This document shows, piece after piece, positions 57,440 to 64,000 of a DNA stretch of 64,000 nt. The stretch's first letter is position 1. Each line of letters begins with the position of its first letter. A program made the translations under genes and the position numbers. The stretch lies in IMG/VR virus record IMGVR_UViG_3300023240_000018, positions 1 through 64,000 of that record, one strand, 5' to 3'. A model generated the notes under the pieces. The model was not told the DNA's origin, did no database searches, and saw only the letters and a program-made list of their open reading frames with translations. The stretch comes from a virus.

Positions 57440-58645
57440 TTATGCAATCTGACCGTTATAGTGAGCAAGTGATGCGAGTTTTGTCACGAACTTCGGCTGA
57501 ATCCGCAGGTTGCCGAATGTGCTTGAACGCATGATGTACGCGCCCATGGCGTCTTCCCAAGTTGGGCCGAACACGTCGATCATTGGTTTTTCGCCGCCGC
57601 CGTTCATGGTGCCGAGATTGAAGAACTCCATGTGGTTGGCGACGAAGCCATAACCGATACCGGAGGGGCAGCCGCTGTCGGACTTGAAACTGCAACCGTC
57701 GATCTGCAGTGTCTGATACTCAGGAAACCCGTGATTTCCAGTTGCGGTCTGTGCGATCCGGAAGCGATCACCAAAGTGGTTTTCCAATCCGGGATACAAG
57801 TCAGGAGCAATCAGGAACGCGATTCTCGCATCTGGGCCAATTCCGGTGCGGTTGTGTAGCACGTTCAGCGCTTCACGGACCACGTCTTCGTTGTTGTCAA
57901 CCCAGAGGTTTGAGCCTGAACCCCATCTCTCCGCGTTGTAGTTCCACAAAACTGGACTCATCGCGTCATACTGGCTGTCGGCCTGACCGTACGGGAAGTC
58001 GTTGTCCGCACCTTGACCCTGATTCATGCGACTGGTGGAAGCAATCTCCGCAGTGCTCGTGCCGCCGAAGTAGCCCAAGTCAGTGCTGTGACCGCCATAA
58101 CTGTCAGACGGCAAGATGACCGCGTCGTCATTGTCGGCATCAGTTCCGCCACGGGCTGAGTTGTTGGCTCCAAGGCAGCTTTCGAAGCCCTGATACCCAT
58201 CCTGATAGGCAGTTGTGTTGCCATCGCGATACAGGCCTTCCACGATGTTTTCACACATTGACTGGCCCATCTGCTTCAGTTTCAACTCAAGCAGGTTGAT
58301 CAGTTGGGTGCTTCCTTGGTTTCGCTTGTAGTCAAGTTCTTTCAGCGAGTCGTCATTTTCGTATCCACGAACATCGACCTGAAGCTCTTCCAAGCCGTTG
58401 TGATCGCCGAAAGTCTTGCGGGTCGTGTTCTGGAACGTCCGAACCTTGGGCTTACGAACCAAGATTTTCCAGACACATGAGATGACTGAATCAGCATTGT
58501 ACTCAACGTTGCCAAACTGCTCCATCATGTCAAGCAGGACATGATTCCGCATCGTGAGGTCTGAGTAGCCACTCATGAACAAAGGCGCGGCAGCGCGAAC
58601 GTTCTGCAAAGCCGCCTGTGCGGTAACAGTCAGGAATCCAGGCAT
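57440..58645 (-). CDS. major capsid protein, 401 aa
   Basis: MPGFLTVTAQAALQNVRAAA, an N-arm, then NTTRKTFGDHNGLEELQVDV and QVRTFQN strands, a Tyr/Gly-rich insertion and a C-terminal IDVFGPTWEDAMGAYIMRSS. It follows the scaffolding gene and is close in size to HK97/P22-type coats. Highest-expressed virion gene expected. Confidence 0.75.
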   Translation of the reverse strand: MPGFLTVTAQAALQNVRAAAPLFMSGYSDLTMRNHVLLDMMEQFGNVEYNADSVISCVWKILVRKPKVRTFQNTTRKTFGDHNGLEELQVDVRGYENDDSLKELDYKRNQGSTQLINLLELKLKQMGQSMCENIVEGLYRDGNTTAYQDGYQGFESCLGANNSARGGTDADNDDAVILPSDSYGGHSTDLGYFGGTSTAEIASTSRMNQGQGADNDFPYGQADSQYDAMSPVLWNYNAERWGSGSNLWVDNNEDVVREALNVLHNRTGIGPDARIAFLIAPDLYPGLENHFGDRFRIAQTATGNHGFPEYQTLQIDGCSFKSDSGCPSGIGYGFVANHMEFFNLGTMNGGGEKPMIDVFGPTWEDAMGAYIMRSSTFGNLRIQPKFVTKLASLAHYNGQIA

Positions 58646-58679
58646 TATGACAATCCTTTATCAACGGGGAATGATCGCA

Positions 58680-59768
58680 TTACTGCGGCAGAGGGAGTTG
58701 GCCTGCTTGCTGCAGGGCCATAATTCGGTCTAGTCTTGGGGGTCCGCTTGGCGTTCTGCCCAGCTGGGGAGAACCATTCGGTTGCTGTGCTGGATGCTGC
58801 GACAACCAGTTGCCATTTGCCGGCTGGGCTGCAGCTTGCTGCATGAATGTCTGTGGCTGAGGTGCCGGCTGAGGTACCGGCTGAGTCTGCGAAACAACAC
58901 CATTGACGGACAGGAGTTTCAACGTCTGATCGTGACGCTGAGACCGAGTCAGTGTTTTCCCCAAAAACTGAGCGTTGCTGTCGGCGACAGCCGCAAACTC
59001 ATTGTACGACTTGGCATACGGCGTAAACTGCTGGCGATCACCACCAACAAATAATTGTGATTCGTTCTGGTTGACCCAATTGTCGACCCGTGTGTCTTCT
59101 TTTTGCTGGCGATCAGCGGCCATTGTCGCCTTGAGTTCAGCAAGTTCCTTCTGAATCGGAGAAGCAAACTGCTGAAATGCCGTTTCGACATGTGGCGTAA
59201 TATATTTGTCGGGAGAGTCGACTAACTGCTGAGCCTGCTGTTGCCGATACTGGTGAACCGAATTCGCCTCGTCCGCAAAATGCTTGAGATTAGGATCGTT
59301 TGCGACCCAAACCCCGCCAGCACCCTGTTTCAATAAGCCCTGAGATTGCAGGGCCTTGGCGGTATCGCTCAGTGCGGGGGCGGCAGGAGTCGGAATAGGA
59401 GCGGGAGCGACGATTCCAGCATCTGGATTGCTGGCAGACTTCTGTGCCTCCCATTCCGACGTGATCTTGTTGGCGTTGTCGATCTGGCTAGCGATCTGGT
59501 CCAGAAACGTCTTTCGGTCCATCCCGGATGGAATGTCATAGCCCAACTGGCGAAACTCCGCAACAACTGCATCCTCAACGGGAGCGGTGGCAGGAACGGG
59601 AGCAACTGGGGCGGGGGCAGGAGCAAACTGCTGCTGAGTCGCGTCGACTACAGGTGCGGGCGCGACAGGCGAGACGCCATCACCGAATGGGGCATCTGCC
59701 GTCGGTTGACTCGCCATCACACTTGTGAGGCTGGGAGCGCTTAGTGGTGTGCCGTTGTTTGGTTCCAT
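58680..59768 (-). CDS. scaffolding protein, 362 aa
   Basis: Pro/Ala/Gln-rich and largely disordered at both ends (APAPAPVAPVPATAPVEDAV, QPVPQPAPQPQTFMQQ), with a helical centre (FQQFASPIQKELAELKATMA). This is typical of internal capsid scaffolds lying just before the coat gene. First gene of the structural operon. Confidence 0.7.
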   Translation of the reverse strand: MEPNNGTPLSAPSLTSVMASQPTADAPFGDGVSPVAPAPVVDATQQQFAPAPAPVAPVPATAPVEDAVVAEFRQLGYDIPSGMDRKTFLDQIASQIDNANKITSEWEAQKSASNPDAGIVAPAPIPTPAAPALSDTAKALQSQGLLKQGAGGVWVANDPNLKHFADEANSVHQYRQQQAQQLVDSPDKYITPHVETAFQQFASPIQKELAELKATMAADRQQKEDTRVDNWVNQNESQLFVGGDRQQFTPYAKSYNEFAAVADSNAQFLGKTLTRSQRHDQTLKLLSVNGVVSQTQPVPQPAPQPQTFMQQAAAQPANGNWLSQHPAQQPNGSPQLGRTPSGPPRLDRIMALQQAGQLPLPQ

Positions 59769-59898
59769 GAACTAAACGTTAGCGACGACACAACAACCTG
59801 AAATACTAGAGTGCAGAGAATGAATCACAACCGCATAAGAGTTGCAAATGCAATCAATGTTCAGTTACGATGCGGAGTAGTTCAAATAAGGAGAACCA
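59769..59898. promoter_or_regulatory. divergent promoter region
   Basis: Between the structural operon (left) and the excisionase-like gene (right). A rightward TTGCAA with a 17-base gap to TTACGA near 59850 is a plausible promoter; TTGC-AAAT-GCAA makes a short dyad there. No clear leftward boxes were found. Confidence 0.35.
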
Positions 59899-60084
59899 AT
59901 GACTGACGAAAAGCTACTGACGATCAAAGAAGTTCGATACATGCTCAAAAAACGTGGGTGCGAAAAAACAACAGCCACGATCACACGGTGGTGCCATAGC
60001 AAGACGTTTGTAAACGCGAGGCAGGTTGGCCACATCTGGTACATCCCGACAATTGACGTAGAGAAGGTGATCAACGGAGTCTGA
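59899..60084 (+). CDS. excisionase-like HTH protein, 61 aa
   Basis: ATG at 59899 follows AAGGAG. LLTIKEVRYMLKKRGCEKTT and ATITRWCHSKTF, then WYIPTIDVEKVI, the winged-helix pattern of MerR-like excisionases and recombination directionality factors. It faces the recombinase gene with two bases between; a directionality factor for that recombinase is a good hypothesis. Confidence 0.75.
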   Translation: MTDEKLLTIKEVRYMLKKRGCEKTTATITRWCHSKTFVNARQVGHIWYIPTIDVEKVINGV

Positions 60085-60086
60085 GG

Positions 60087-61544
60087 CTACGACGACATCA
60101 CATCTTCAAGGAATTCCATGTCCCGCCGCGCGTTCTTCACTGCAATGTAGGACCACTCGCGGTCGATGTACCCGTCCTTGTCCTTCGGACGAGTCTTGAA
60201 CCACTTTTTCAGGGCTTTCCTTTCAATGGCCGTGTGCCTCGCCTTGTTGTTCTTGATCCACGCACACGAATTAAATCGCGTTGCGGGAACAACTGGCCGG
60301 CCCAACCTAGCGGCGATCCTCTCCTCCATGAAATCCGCAACTTCGGTGATCTTCATTCCTTTGACATCCAGCAGTTCCCGGACCTCACGGAACTGTTCGA
60401 CCTTTATCAGATTTGGGTGGCACGTCCATCCATTTTCATTGTAGACAACATCCATCCATTTCGGGACGAACTTGTCGGTGAACCATTTCCCGCGCAGTGA
60501 TCTAAGGTGACTCATCGCCATTTTCGTTCGCCAACTAATATCGCGAGACTCCCACGCCGCCATCATTGACAGGATTTCAATGCTCTGCCGGCCCATTGGT
60601 GTTCGCGTGTCCAATCCACAGCCCGTGACTATGTGAATGTCTCGTTCAAGCAGAGACTTTATCGTGTTCGCCATGTCATGGACTGAGCGGAATATTCGGT
60701 CGAGTCGCGAGACGCAAACGCAGTCGTACGGTTGCAGCTGATCGTACATCTGCTTGCCAAGCGGCCGGTCCTTCCAATCAACGGAGAACGCCGACACCCC
60801 ATGATCAGAGAACAGGTCGGGGATTCGCTGATACCCAATCGCCACCATTCGGTCGATTGTTGCCTGAACCGTTGGTATTTGAGACGCGACGCTTTGGCCC
60901 CCAGTCGAGACGCGAGTGTAGCCCCACGCTCGACCGCATTTTTTCGGCAGCCCGTAGTCGAACGTGATGTTCGCGTCTCTAACCAGTGCGGCCAGCTTGG
61001 GGTTATTCGCCTGCAGTATTTTGGTTTTCGGCTGAGTAAGAAAACCGGCACTCTTCGCAGCAGCGACAGCCTTCCCTTCCCTGACCCTCGCTGAAATCAC
61101 GTCGCTCTTGAACTGCGCGAACGACGCGCACATGTTCGCCATCAGTTTGCCGGTTGGAGTTCGCATGTCGAACTGGTCGCGAACAAAGATTGGATTGATC
61201 TTGGCGGACTGGAACGACTTGCACATCCCGCTGAAGTCATGAACAGAACGGAACATTCTATCAATCGACAGACAAATGAAACTGTCTCCCGGTTTCATCG
61301 CCATCCACATCTTCTTGAAGCCCGGTCGCTCCATCGCAGGAATTTTCCACGCAGAGACACCCGGGTCAGCGAACACGCCGGGGTTGCGGTAGTTCGACTT
61401 CCTGCCGAGTTTGAGACCGTGAGTGGCTGCGTACTCACGGCAAGCCTTTGCTTGAGTGATAAGTGAGTCGCCTTCGCAGGCCTGCTCTTTCGTGGAAACG
61501 CGGACGTAGATGTATGTGACCATCAGGCTGGAGTTTTTTAACAT
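60087..61544 (-). CDS. tandem two-domain serine recombinase, 485 aa
   Basis: ATG at 61544 follows AGGAG. Domain 1 (residues ~10-160): YIYVRVSTKEQ with Ser17, DRMFRS 95-100, TPTGKLMANM. Domain 2 (~205-345): WGYTRVSTGGQ with Ser213, LDRIFRS 281-287, TPMGRQSIEI. Both keep the catalytic Ser and the Asp/Arg pattern of resolvase/invertase enzymes. A C-terminal ~140-residue part may contact DNA. Serine recombinases normally have one catalytic domain and work as tetramers; here a fused dimer is implied. Confidence 0.9.
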   Translation of the reverse strand: MLKNSSLMVTYIYVRVSTKEQACEGDSLITQAKACREYAATHGLKLGRKSNYRNPGVFADPGVSAWKIPAMERPGFKKMWMAMKPGDSFICLSIDRMFRSVHDFSGMCKSFQSAKINPIFVRDQFDMRTPTGKLMANMCASFAQFKSDVISARVREGKAVAAAKSAGFLTQPKTKILQANNPKLAALVRDANITFDYGLPKKCGRAWGYTRVSTGGQSVASQIPTVQATIDRMVAIGYQRIPDLFSDHGVSAFSVDWKDRPLGKQMYDQLQPYDCVCVSRLDRIFRSVHDMANTIKSLLERDIHIVTGCGLDTRTPMGRQSIEILSMMAAWESRDISWRTKMAMSHLRSLRGKWFTDKFVPKWMDVVYNENGWTCHPNLIKVEQFREVRELLDVKGMKITEVADFMEERIAARLGRPVVPATRFNSCAWIKNNKARHTAIERKALKKWFKTRPKDKDGYIDREWSYIAVKNARRDMEFLEDVMSS

Positions 61545-62275
61545 CAGGCGATCTCCTGAATTTTATCGCCCGCAGCTTTCAGGATGTCGCGAATTTGATC
61601 ACTGTACAGTTGCAGTGATTTCGGGATTTCGAAAAACCCAACCTGGTCGGCGAGGTCATTTATTTGAATTTGTAGCTTTCTTTTCGCCATTGACTTAGCA
61701 AATTTACCCGTGTGGCCAGCGACAATCCGCCCTTCGTTTTTCGCTGCTCTAAATTCGTCGGCAGTGACCTGCTCATCTGCCAGACGGTCTGCCGCCAACT
61801 CGTCAGCGATGGCCTGATCATACGCCAGTTGCTGGCGATCCTCCTCGATCCGCAGACGTTCAACCGCCCGCTCTTCATCGATTTCGAGCTGCTCGAACTG
61901 CTGCGCAACACGTAGCGCTTCGCGCTCAGCCTCCAGTTGCTTTCGCTCCTCTTCGAGCCGCAGACGCTCAGCCGCAAGCCCCTGAAAGTACTCTTCGAAA
62001 TAGGCATCGCTCATCAGCGACACCAGCTGCGTTTCCACTCGACACGAAGCCGCGTTGAGCCGGTTGAATCGTGCCTGCATCTTGGCGGCCTTTGCCACCT
62101 CGGCCAACCGTAGCTCTTGCTTATCAATCACTCCCAGCCACGAATCAATCGTCAATAACTCCTGACGTCGGAAAAACGAATCTGGCGACCGCAGCAACCA
62201 CGATTTTTCGAGCAGCAACTTTTCATGCTCGTTTGCGACATGCTCACGCTCAGTCTTTATTTCTTCAGCATTCAT
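61544..62275 (-). CDS. coiled-coil protein, 243 aa; related to 62324-62698
   Basis: Starts MNAEEIKTEREHVANEHEKL, then a long heptad coiled coil (AAERLRLEEERKQLEAEREA) and a basic GKFAKSMAKRKLQIQIND. Its first residues and stem resemble those of the next gene, so paralogues. Its stop overlaps the recombinase start (TGATG). Possible partner of the recombinase. Confidence 0.7.
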   Translation of the reverse strand: MNAEEIKTEREHVANEHEKLLLEKSWLLRSPDSFFRRQELLTIDSWLGVIDKQELRLAEVAKAAKMQARFNRLNAASCRVETQLVSLMSDAYFEEYFQGLAAERLRLEEERKQLEAEREALRVAQQFEQLEIDEERAVERLRIEEDRQQLAYDQAIADELAADRLADEQVTADEFRAAKNEGRIVAGHTGKFAKSMAKRKLQIQINDLADQVGFFEIPKSLQLYSDQIRDILKAAGDKIQEIA

Positions 62276-62323
62276 TTCATCATCTCCAGTAGTAGAATTT
62301 GATCAGGTCAGCTCGGTTTGCCA

Positions 62324-62698
62324 TCAGATCAGGTCCGCAATCTTGCCAGCGGCCTCATCAAGTATCCGTCCGACCTCGCTGTCGTAGCCCTTAATCGACT
62401 GGAAGCCCTCAATCGATTGGTCTCCCGACAGTGTTGCAACTTTGTCCGCGAATAATCTTAAGGCCTCGCGTGCATCTGACGAGCGGCGAGTCGTAACCTG
62501 CAATGAATCGCGGAACTTTCGCTCCTCTTCATCAAGCAGGTCGATCCTGGCCCGGATCGCCAGAGCATTGTCTTTAGCCTCGATCACCTGCACTTGGAGC
62601 GACACTTGCGACAGCAGATTAGACTCTAGGTCCAGTTGTGCTTGCCTCTGTTCGAGTCCGATTCTCTTAGATTCGGCCCGTATTTCCTCATTGTTCAT
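62324..62698 (-). CDS. coiled-coil protein, 124 aa; paralogue of 61544-62275
   Basis: ATG at 62698 after AGGGGATGATGAA. Starts MNNEEIRAESKRIGLEQRQA and stays coiled-coil to residue ~100, ending VGRILDEAAGKIADLI (compare DILKAAGDKIQEIA at the end of its neighbour). Both N- and C-terminal parts match, confirming paralogy; a longer frame to 62773 lacks support. Confidence 0.65.
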   Translation of the reverse strand: MNNEEIRAESKRIGLEQRQAQLDLESNLLSQVSLQVQVIEAKDNALAIRARIDLLDEEERKFRDSLQVTTRRSSDAREALRLFADKVATLSGDQSIEGFQSIKGYDSEVGRILDEAAGKIADLI

Positions 62699-62709
62699 TT
62701 CATCATCCC

Positions 62710-63120
62710 CTAGTAAATGGAAACACCCGAAAAGTTGTTCAGATTTTGCTGTTGGTTTTTTTTGTGGTGGCATTTCTCAATGCACAGTATTTGCAGATGA
62801 TCGGTTTCGCAGAATAGACGTTCACAAAATGCCGCGAACTCCGGCCACGTCTTCATCGGCCCGCATGGATGCAGGTGGTCCACCTGCACCTGTTTTCGCG
62901 GATACCATTCGCCGCATTCCGCGCACTGGAACTCCCACTTCAGTCGTTTGTTGCTGCTCTGACTCGGCCGCTTGGCTGCATCCAGTGCAAGCCTTGCTAG
63001 TGGAGGCCATCGCATTGACGCGCGACGAACATTAGACCGCAGGAATCCCCAGAACGCGGCCTCTGTCCATTCGCCGCCTGCTCTAGTCCGTGGCACTCGA
63101 TTGGTCTTCGGTTTCCTCAT
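62710..63120 (-). CDS. HNH endonuclease, 136 aa
   Basis: Zinc pairs CAECGE (66-71) and CIEKCHHKK (113-121) frame QVDHLHP (Asp81-His82), the HNH/ββα-metal signature. Similar phage HNH proteins nick DNA for homing or packaging. Here it is far from TerL, so a homing or defence role is as likely as packaging. Confidence 0.85.
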   Translation of the reverse strand: MRKPKTNRVPRTRAGGEWTEAAFWGFLRSNVRRASMRWPPLARLALDAAKRPSQSSNKRLKWEFQCAECGEWYPRKQVQVDHLHPCGPMKTWPEFAAFCERLFCETDHLQILCIEKCHHKKNQQQNLNNFSGVSIY

Positions 63121-63141
63121 CGTCTATTCCCGTGACTTTAT

Positions 63142-63168
63142 AAAAAAAATTGGCGGCCTCTCACCGCC
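63142..63168 (-). terminator. intrinsic terminator
   Basis: GGTGAGAGG-type loop between GGCGG and CCGCC on the minus strand, followed by AA and eight T residues. Lies just upstream of the HNH gene, ending transcripts from the right. Confidence 0.6.
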
Positions 63169-63226
63169 CCGAGCGTTGTTTGTCCTGATGGGCCACACGC
63201 CTCCGCCCAACGTTTTCAGTTAGTCT

Positions 63227-63256
63227 AAAAAACAGGGCGACAAACTGCCGCCCCGT
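63227..63256 (-). terminator. intrinsic terminator
   Basis: ACGGGGCG and CGCCCTGT form an 8-bp stem (one wobble) around a 9-base loop and are followed by six T residues. Likely terminates the tRNA-containing transcript. Confidence 0.75.
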
Positions 63257-63354
63257 TCCGACCGGACCCGACCTAGGGATTCGTTCCCGGTGCCTCCTGC
63301 GCGTCGCTCACACATCCTGCGTTAACTATCTCGGTCTGCAGCTGCTTCTGTAAA

Positions 63355-63428
63355 TTGGTGGGGCAGGATTCGAACCTGCAACTTACCGCTTAGAAGGCGG
63401 CTGCTCTATCCAATTGAACTACCCACCA
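63355..63428 (-). tRNA. tRNA-Arg(TCT)
   Basis: Complete cloverleaf: 7-bp acceptor TGGTGGG/CCCACCA, D-stem GTTC/GAGC, anticodon stem GCCGC/GCGGT with loop CTTCTAA (anticodon TCT), T-arm GCAGG-TTCGAAT-CCTGC, discriminator A. CCA is not encoded. Reads AGA codons, which may be rarer in the host. Confidence 0.95.
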
Positions 63429-63429
63429 T

Positions 63430-63560
63430 TCGATCGGGCAGGATTCGAACCTGCAACCAGTCACAAACCGGACGTCGAATCGTTTCCGGGATCTGGTATC
63501 TGAGCTGCTGAGTCGCTTACTCAGTACGGGATGTTGTTTTCCCATTCCCGCGTCCGATCG
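63430..63560 (-). ncRNA. tRNA-like element, 131 nt
   Basis: Ends in a perfect T-arm identical to that of the neighbouring tRNA-Arg (GCAGGTTCGAATCCTGC) and CCGATCG, which can pair with CGATCGG at the far end. Between them lie three small hairpins (including CTGAGT-AAGCG-ACTCAG) but no proper D- and anticodon arms of standard spacing. Too long for a normal tRNA. Possibly a remnant or a rearranged tRNA; the GATC palindromes make the end pairing partly fortuitous. Confidence 0.45.
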
Positions 63561-63698
63561 CTCTGAGTTAATATCTCATATCAATCTCCCTTGTTCTCTG
63601 GCCTGCACAGTCGGCCGTAATTCGAATTCGAGTTCTCAGGCTTGCGGAGTACGCAATCGTCGTTTGTGCTCTGTGTCGGGCCTGATTCCTCTGGTGAC
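63561..63698. other. intergenic region before the nucleotidase
   Basis: 138 bases with no supported gene; contains TTCGAATTCGA-like palindromic bases near 63615 and no clear terminator. Confidence 0.4.
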
Positions 63699-64000
63699 CT
63701 ACAGCTTCACCAACACCACGCTGACCGGATCAGTAGCCAGAAGGTGCGAACTATTCCAGTGCTGAGGGAAAAGGATAGCATGACCGCCAGCATCAACGAA
63801 ACGCTTGATGTTGTGCTCGCCATCGTCGATCAATGTGGTTTCCTGATCCGCCATCAACCACTTGTCTGGACCCATCTGATAACGACGAAACCGCTTTCCG
63901 AAGTTTCGGTGGAGCCATGCCAACTTGCCAGCCAGCGACATCGCATCAGAGCTCGGAGACGTGGCGATCCACCAATCATAACCAGCGTTCTCAATCACGC
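63699..64000 (-). CDS. 5'(3')-deoxyribonucleotidase, N-terminus cut by window edge
   Basis: The last 99 residues: YDWWIATSPSSDAMSLAGKL, YQMGPDKWLMADQETTLID, IDDGEHNIKRFVDAGGHAIL. LIDDGxHN and GGxAILFPQHWN match the C-terminal part of NT5C-type deoxynucleotidases (HAD fold), which remove phosphate from dNMPs. The start lies beyond 64000. Fits a nucleotide-metabolism role with ThyX. Confidence 0.85.
   Translation of the reverse strand, partial: VIENAGYDWWIATSPSSDAMSLAGKLAWLHRNFGKRFRRYQMGPDKWLMADQETTLIDDGEHNIKRFVDAGGHAILFPQHWNSSHLLATDPVSVVLVKL

Noticed and set aside
63259-63340. Possible further tRNA around the GGATTCGTTCC stretch
   Set aside because: The loop does not have the TTCGA pattern and no cloverleaf forms.

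Overview
The window reads as most of the genome of a double-stranded DNA tailed bacteriophage, or a prophage, of moderate GC. It carries a complete head-assembly set (scaffold, major capsid, decoration protein, both terminase subunits, portal), a tail tube and hub-like proteins without a sheath (siphovirus-like), a replication and recombination operon, a lysis/host-interface cluster and a recombinase. The host cannot be fixed from sequence alone. A CPPC lipoprotein ending in a HLRETHGV segment and a papain-type protease would fit an unusual envelope such as that of Planctomycetota, but this is inference. Both ends are cut: position 1 falls inside a minus-strand gene with a Lys/Ala tail, and position 64000 inside a 5'-nucleotidase gene.

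Layout. (1) 1-1009: two minus-strand genes. (2) 1.2-8.1 kb: about twenty mostly tiny plus-strand genes of unknown function, separated by three families of repeated leader sequences: a purine-rich repeat (six copies), a CCGGG hairpin followed by T residues (five copies) and a 65-base structured leader (two copies). It looks like an early cassette array that grew by duplication; only a clamp-loader-like AAA+ ATPase is recognisable. (3) 8.1-16.9 kb, minus: a 1371-residue virion-like protein, an Acb2/Tad1-like candidate (counter-defence), a fibre-like protein, and an adhesin with sixteen 23-residue repeats. (4) 16.9-23.5 kb, minus: small membrane proteins, a thioredoxin-like lipoprotein, a papain-family peptidase, a HigA-like HTH protein beside three 11-base iterons, and zinc-ribbon proteins. 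(5) 23.8-38.9 kb, minus: replication operon with primase-helicase, ERCC4 nuclease, adenine methylase, ThyX, a RecD2 helicase split over two genes, a 3'-5' exonuclease, a candidate ssDNA-binding protein, a RecA-like ATPase and a CsrA-like regulator. A good sigma70-like promoter with an embedded inverted repeat (38916-38944) starts it. No DNA polymerase or sliding clamp was recognised. (6) 39.1-59.8 kb, minus: structural operon in the transcribed order scaffold, capsid, decoration, TerS, TerL, portal, connectors, tail tube, chaperone-like, hub, receptor-side proteins and a glycosyltransferase. No ordinary tape-measure gene is visible. (7) 59.8-64 kb: a small HTH (excisionase-like) protein convergent with a serine recombinase that has two complete catalytic domains, two related coiled-coil genes, an HNH endonuclease, tRNA-Arg(TCT), a tRNA-like element and the partial nucleotidase.

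Neighbouring minus-strand genes often overlap by ATGA or TGATG, so translational coupling is the rule. Several very short reading frames are coupled to a downstream gene in the same way and look like leader peptides. Function calls come from reading motifs by eye; no database search was possible.
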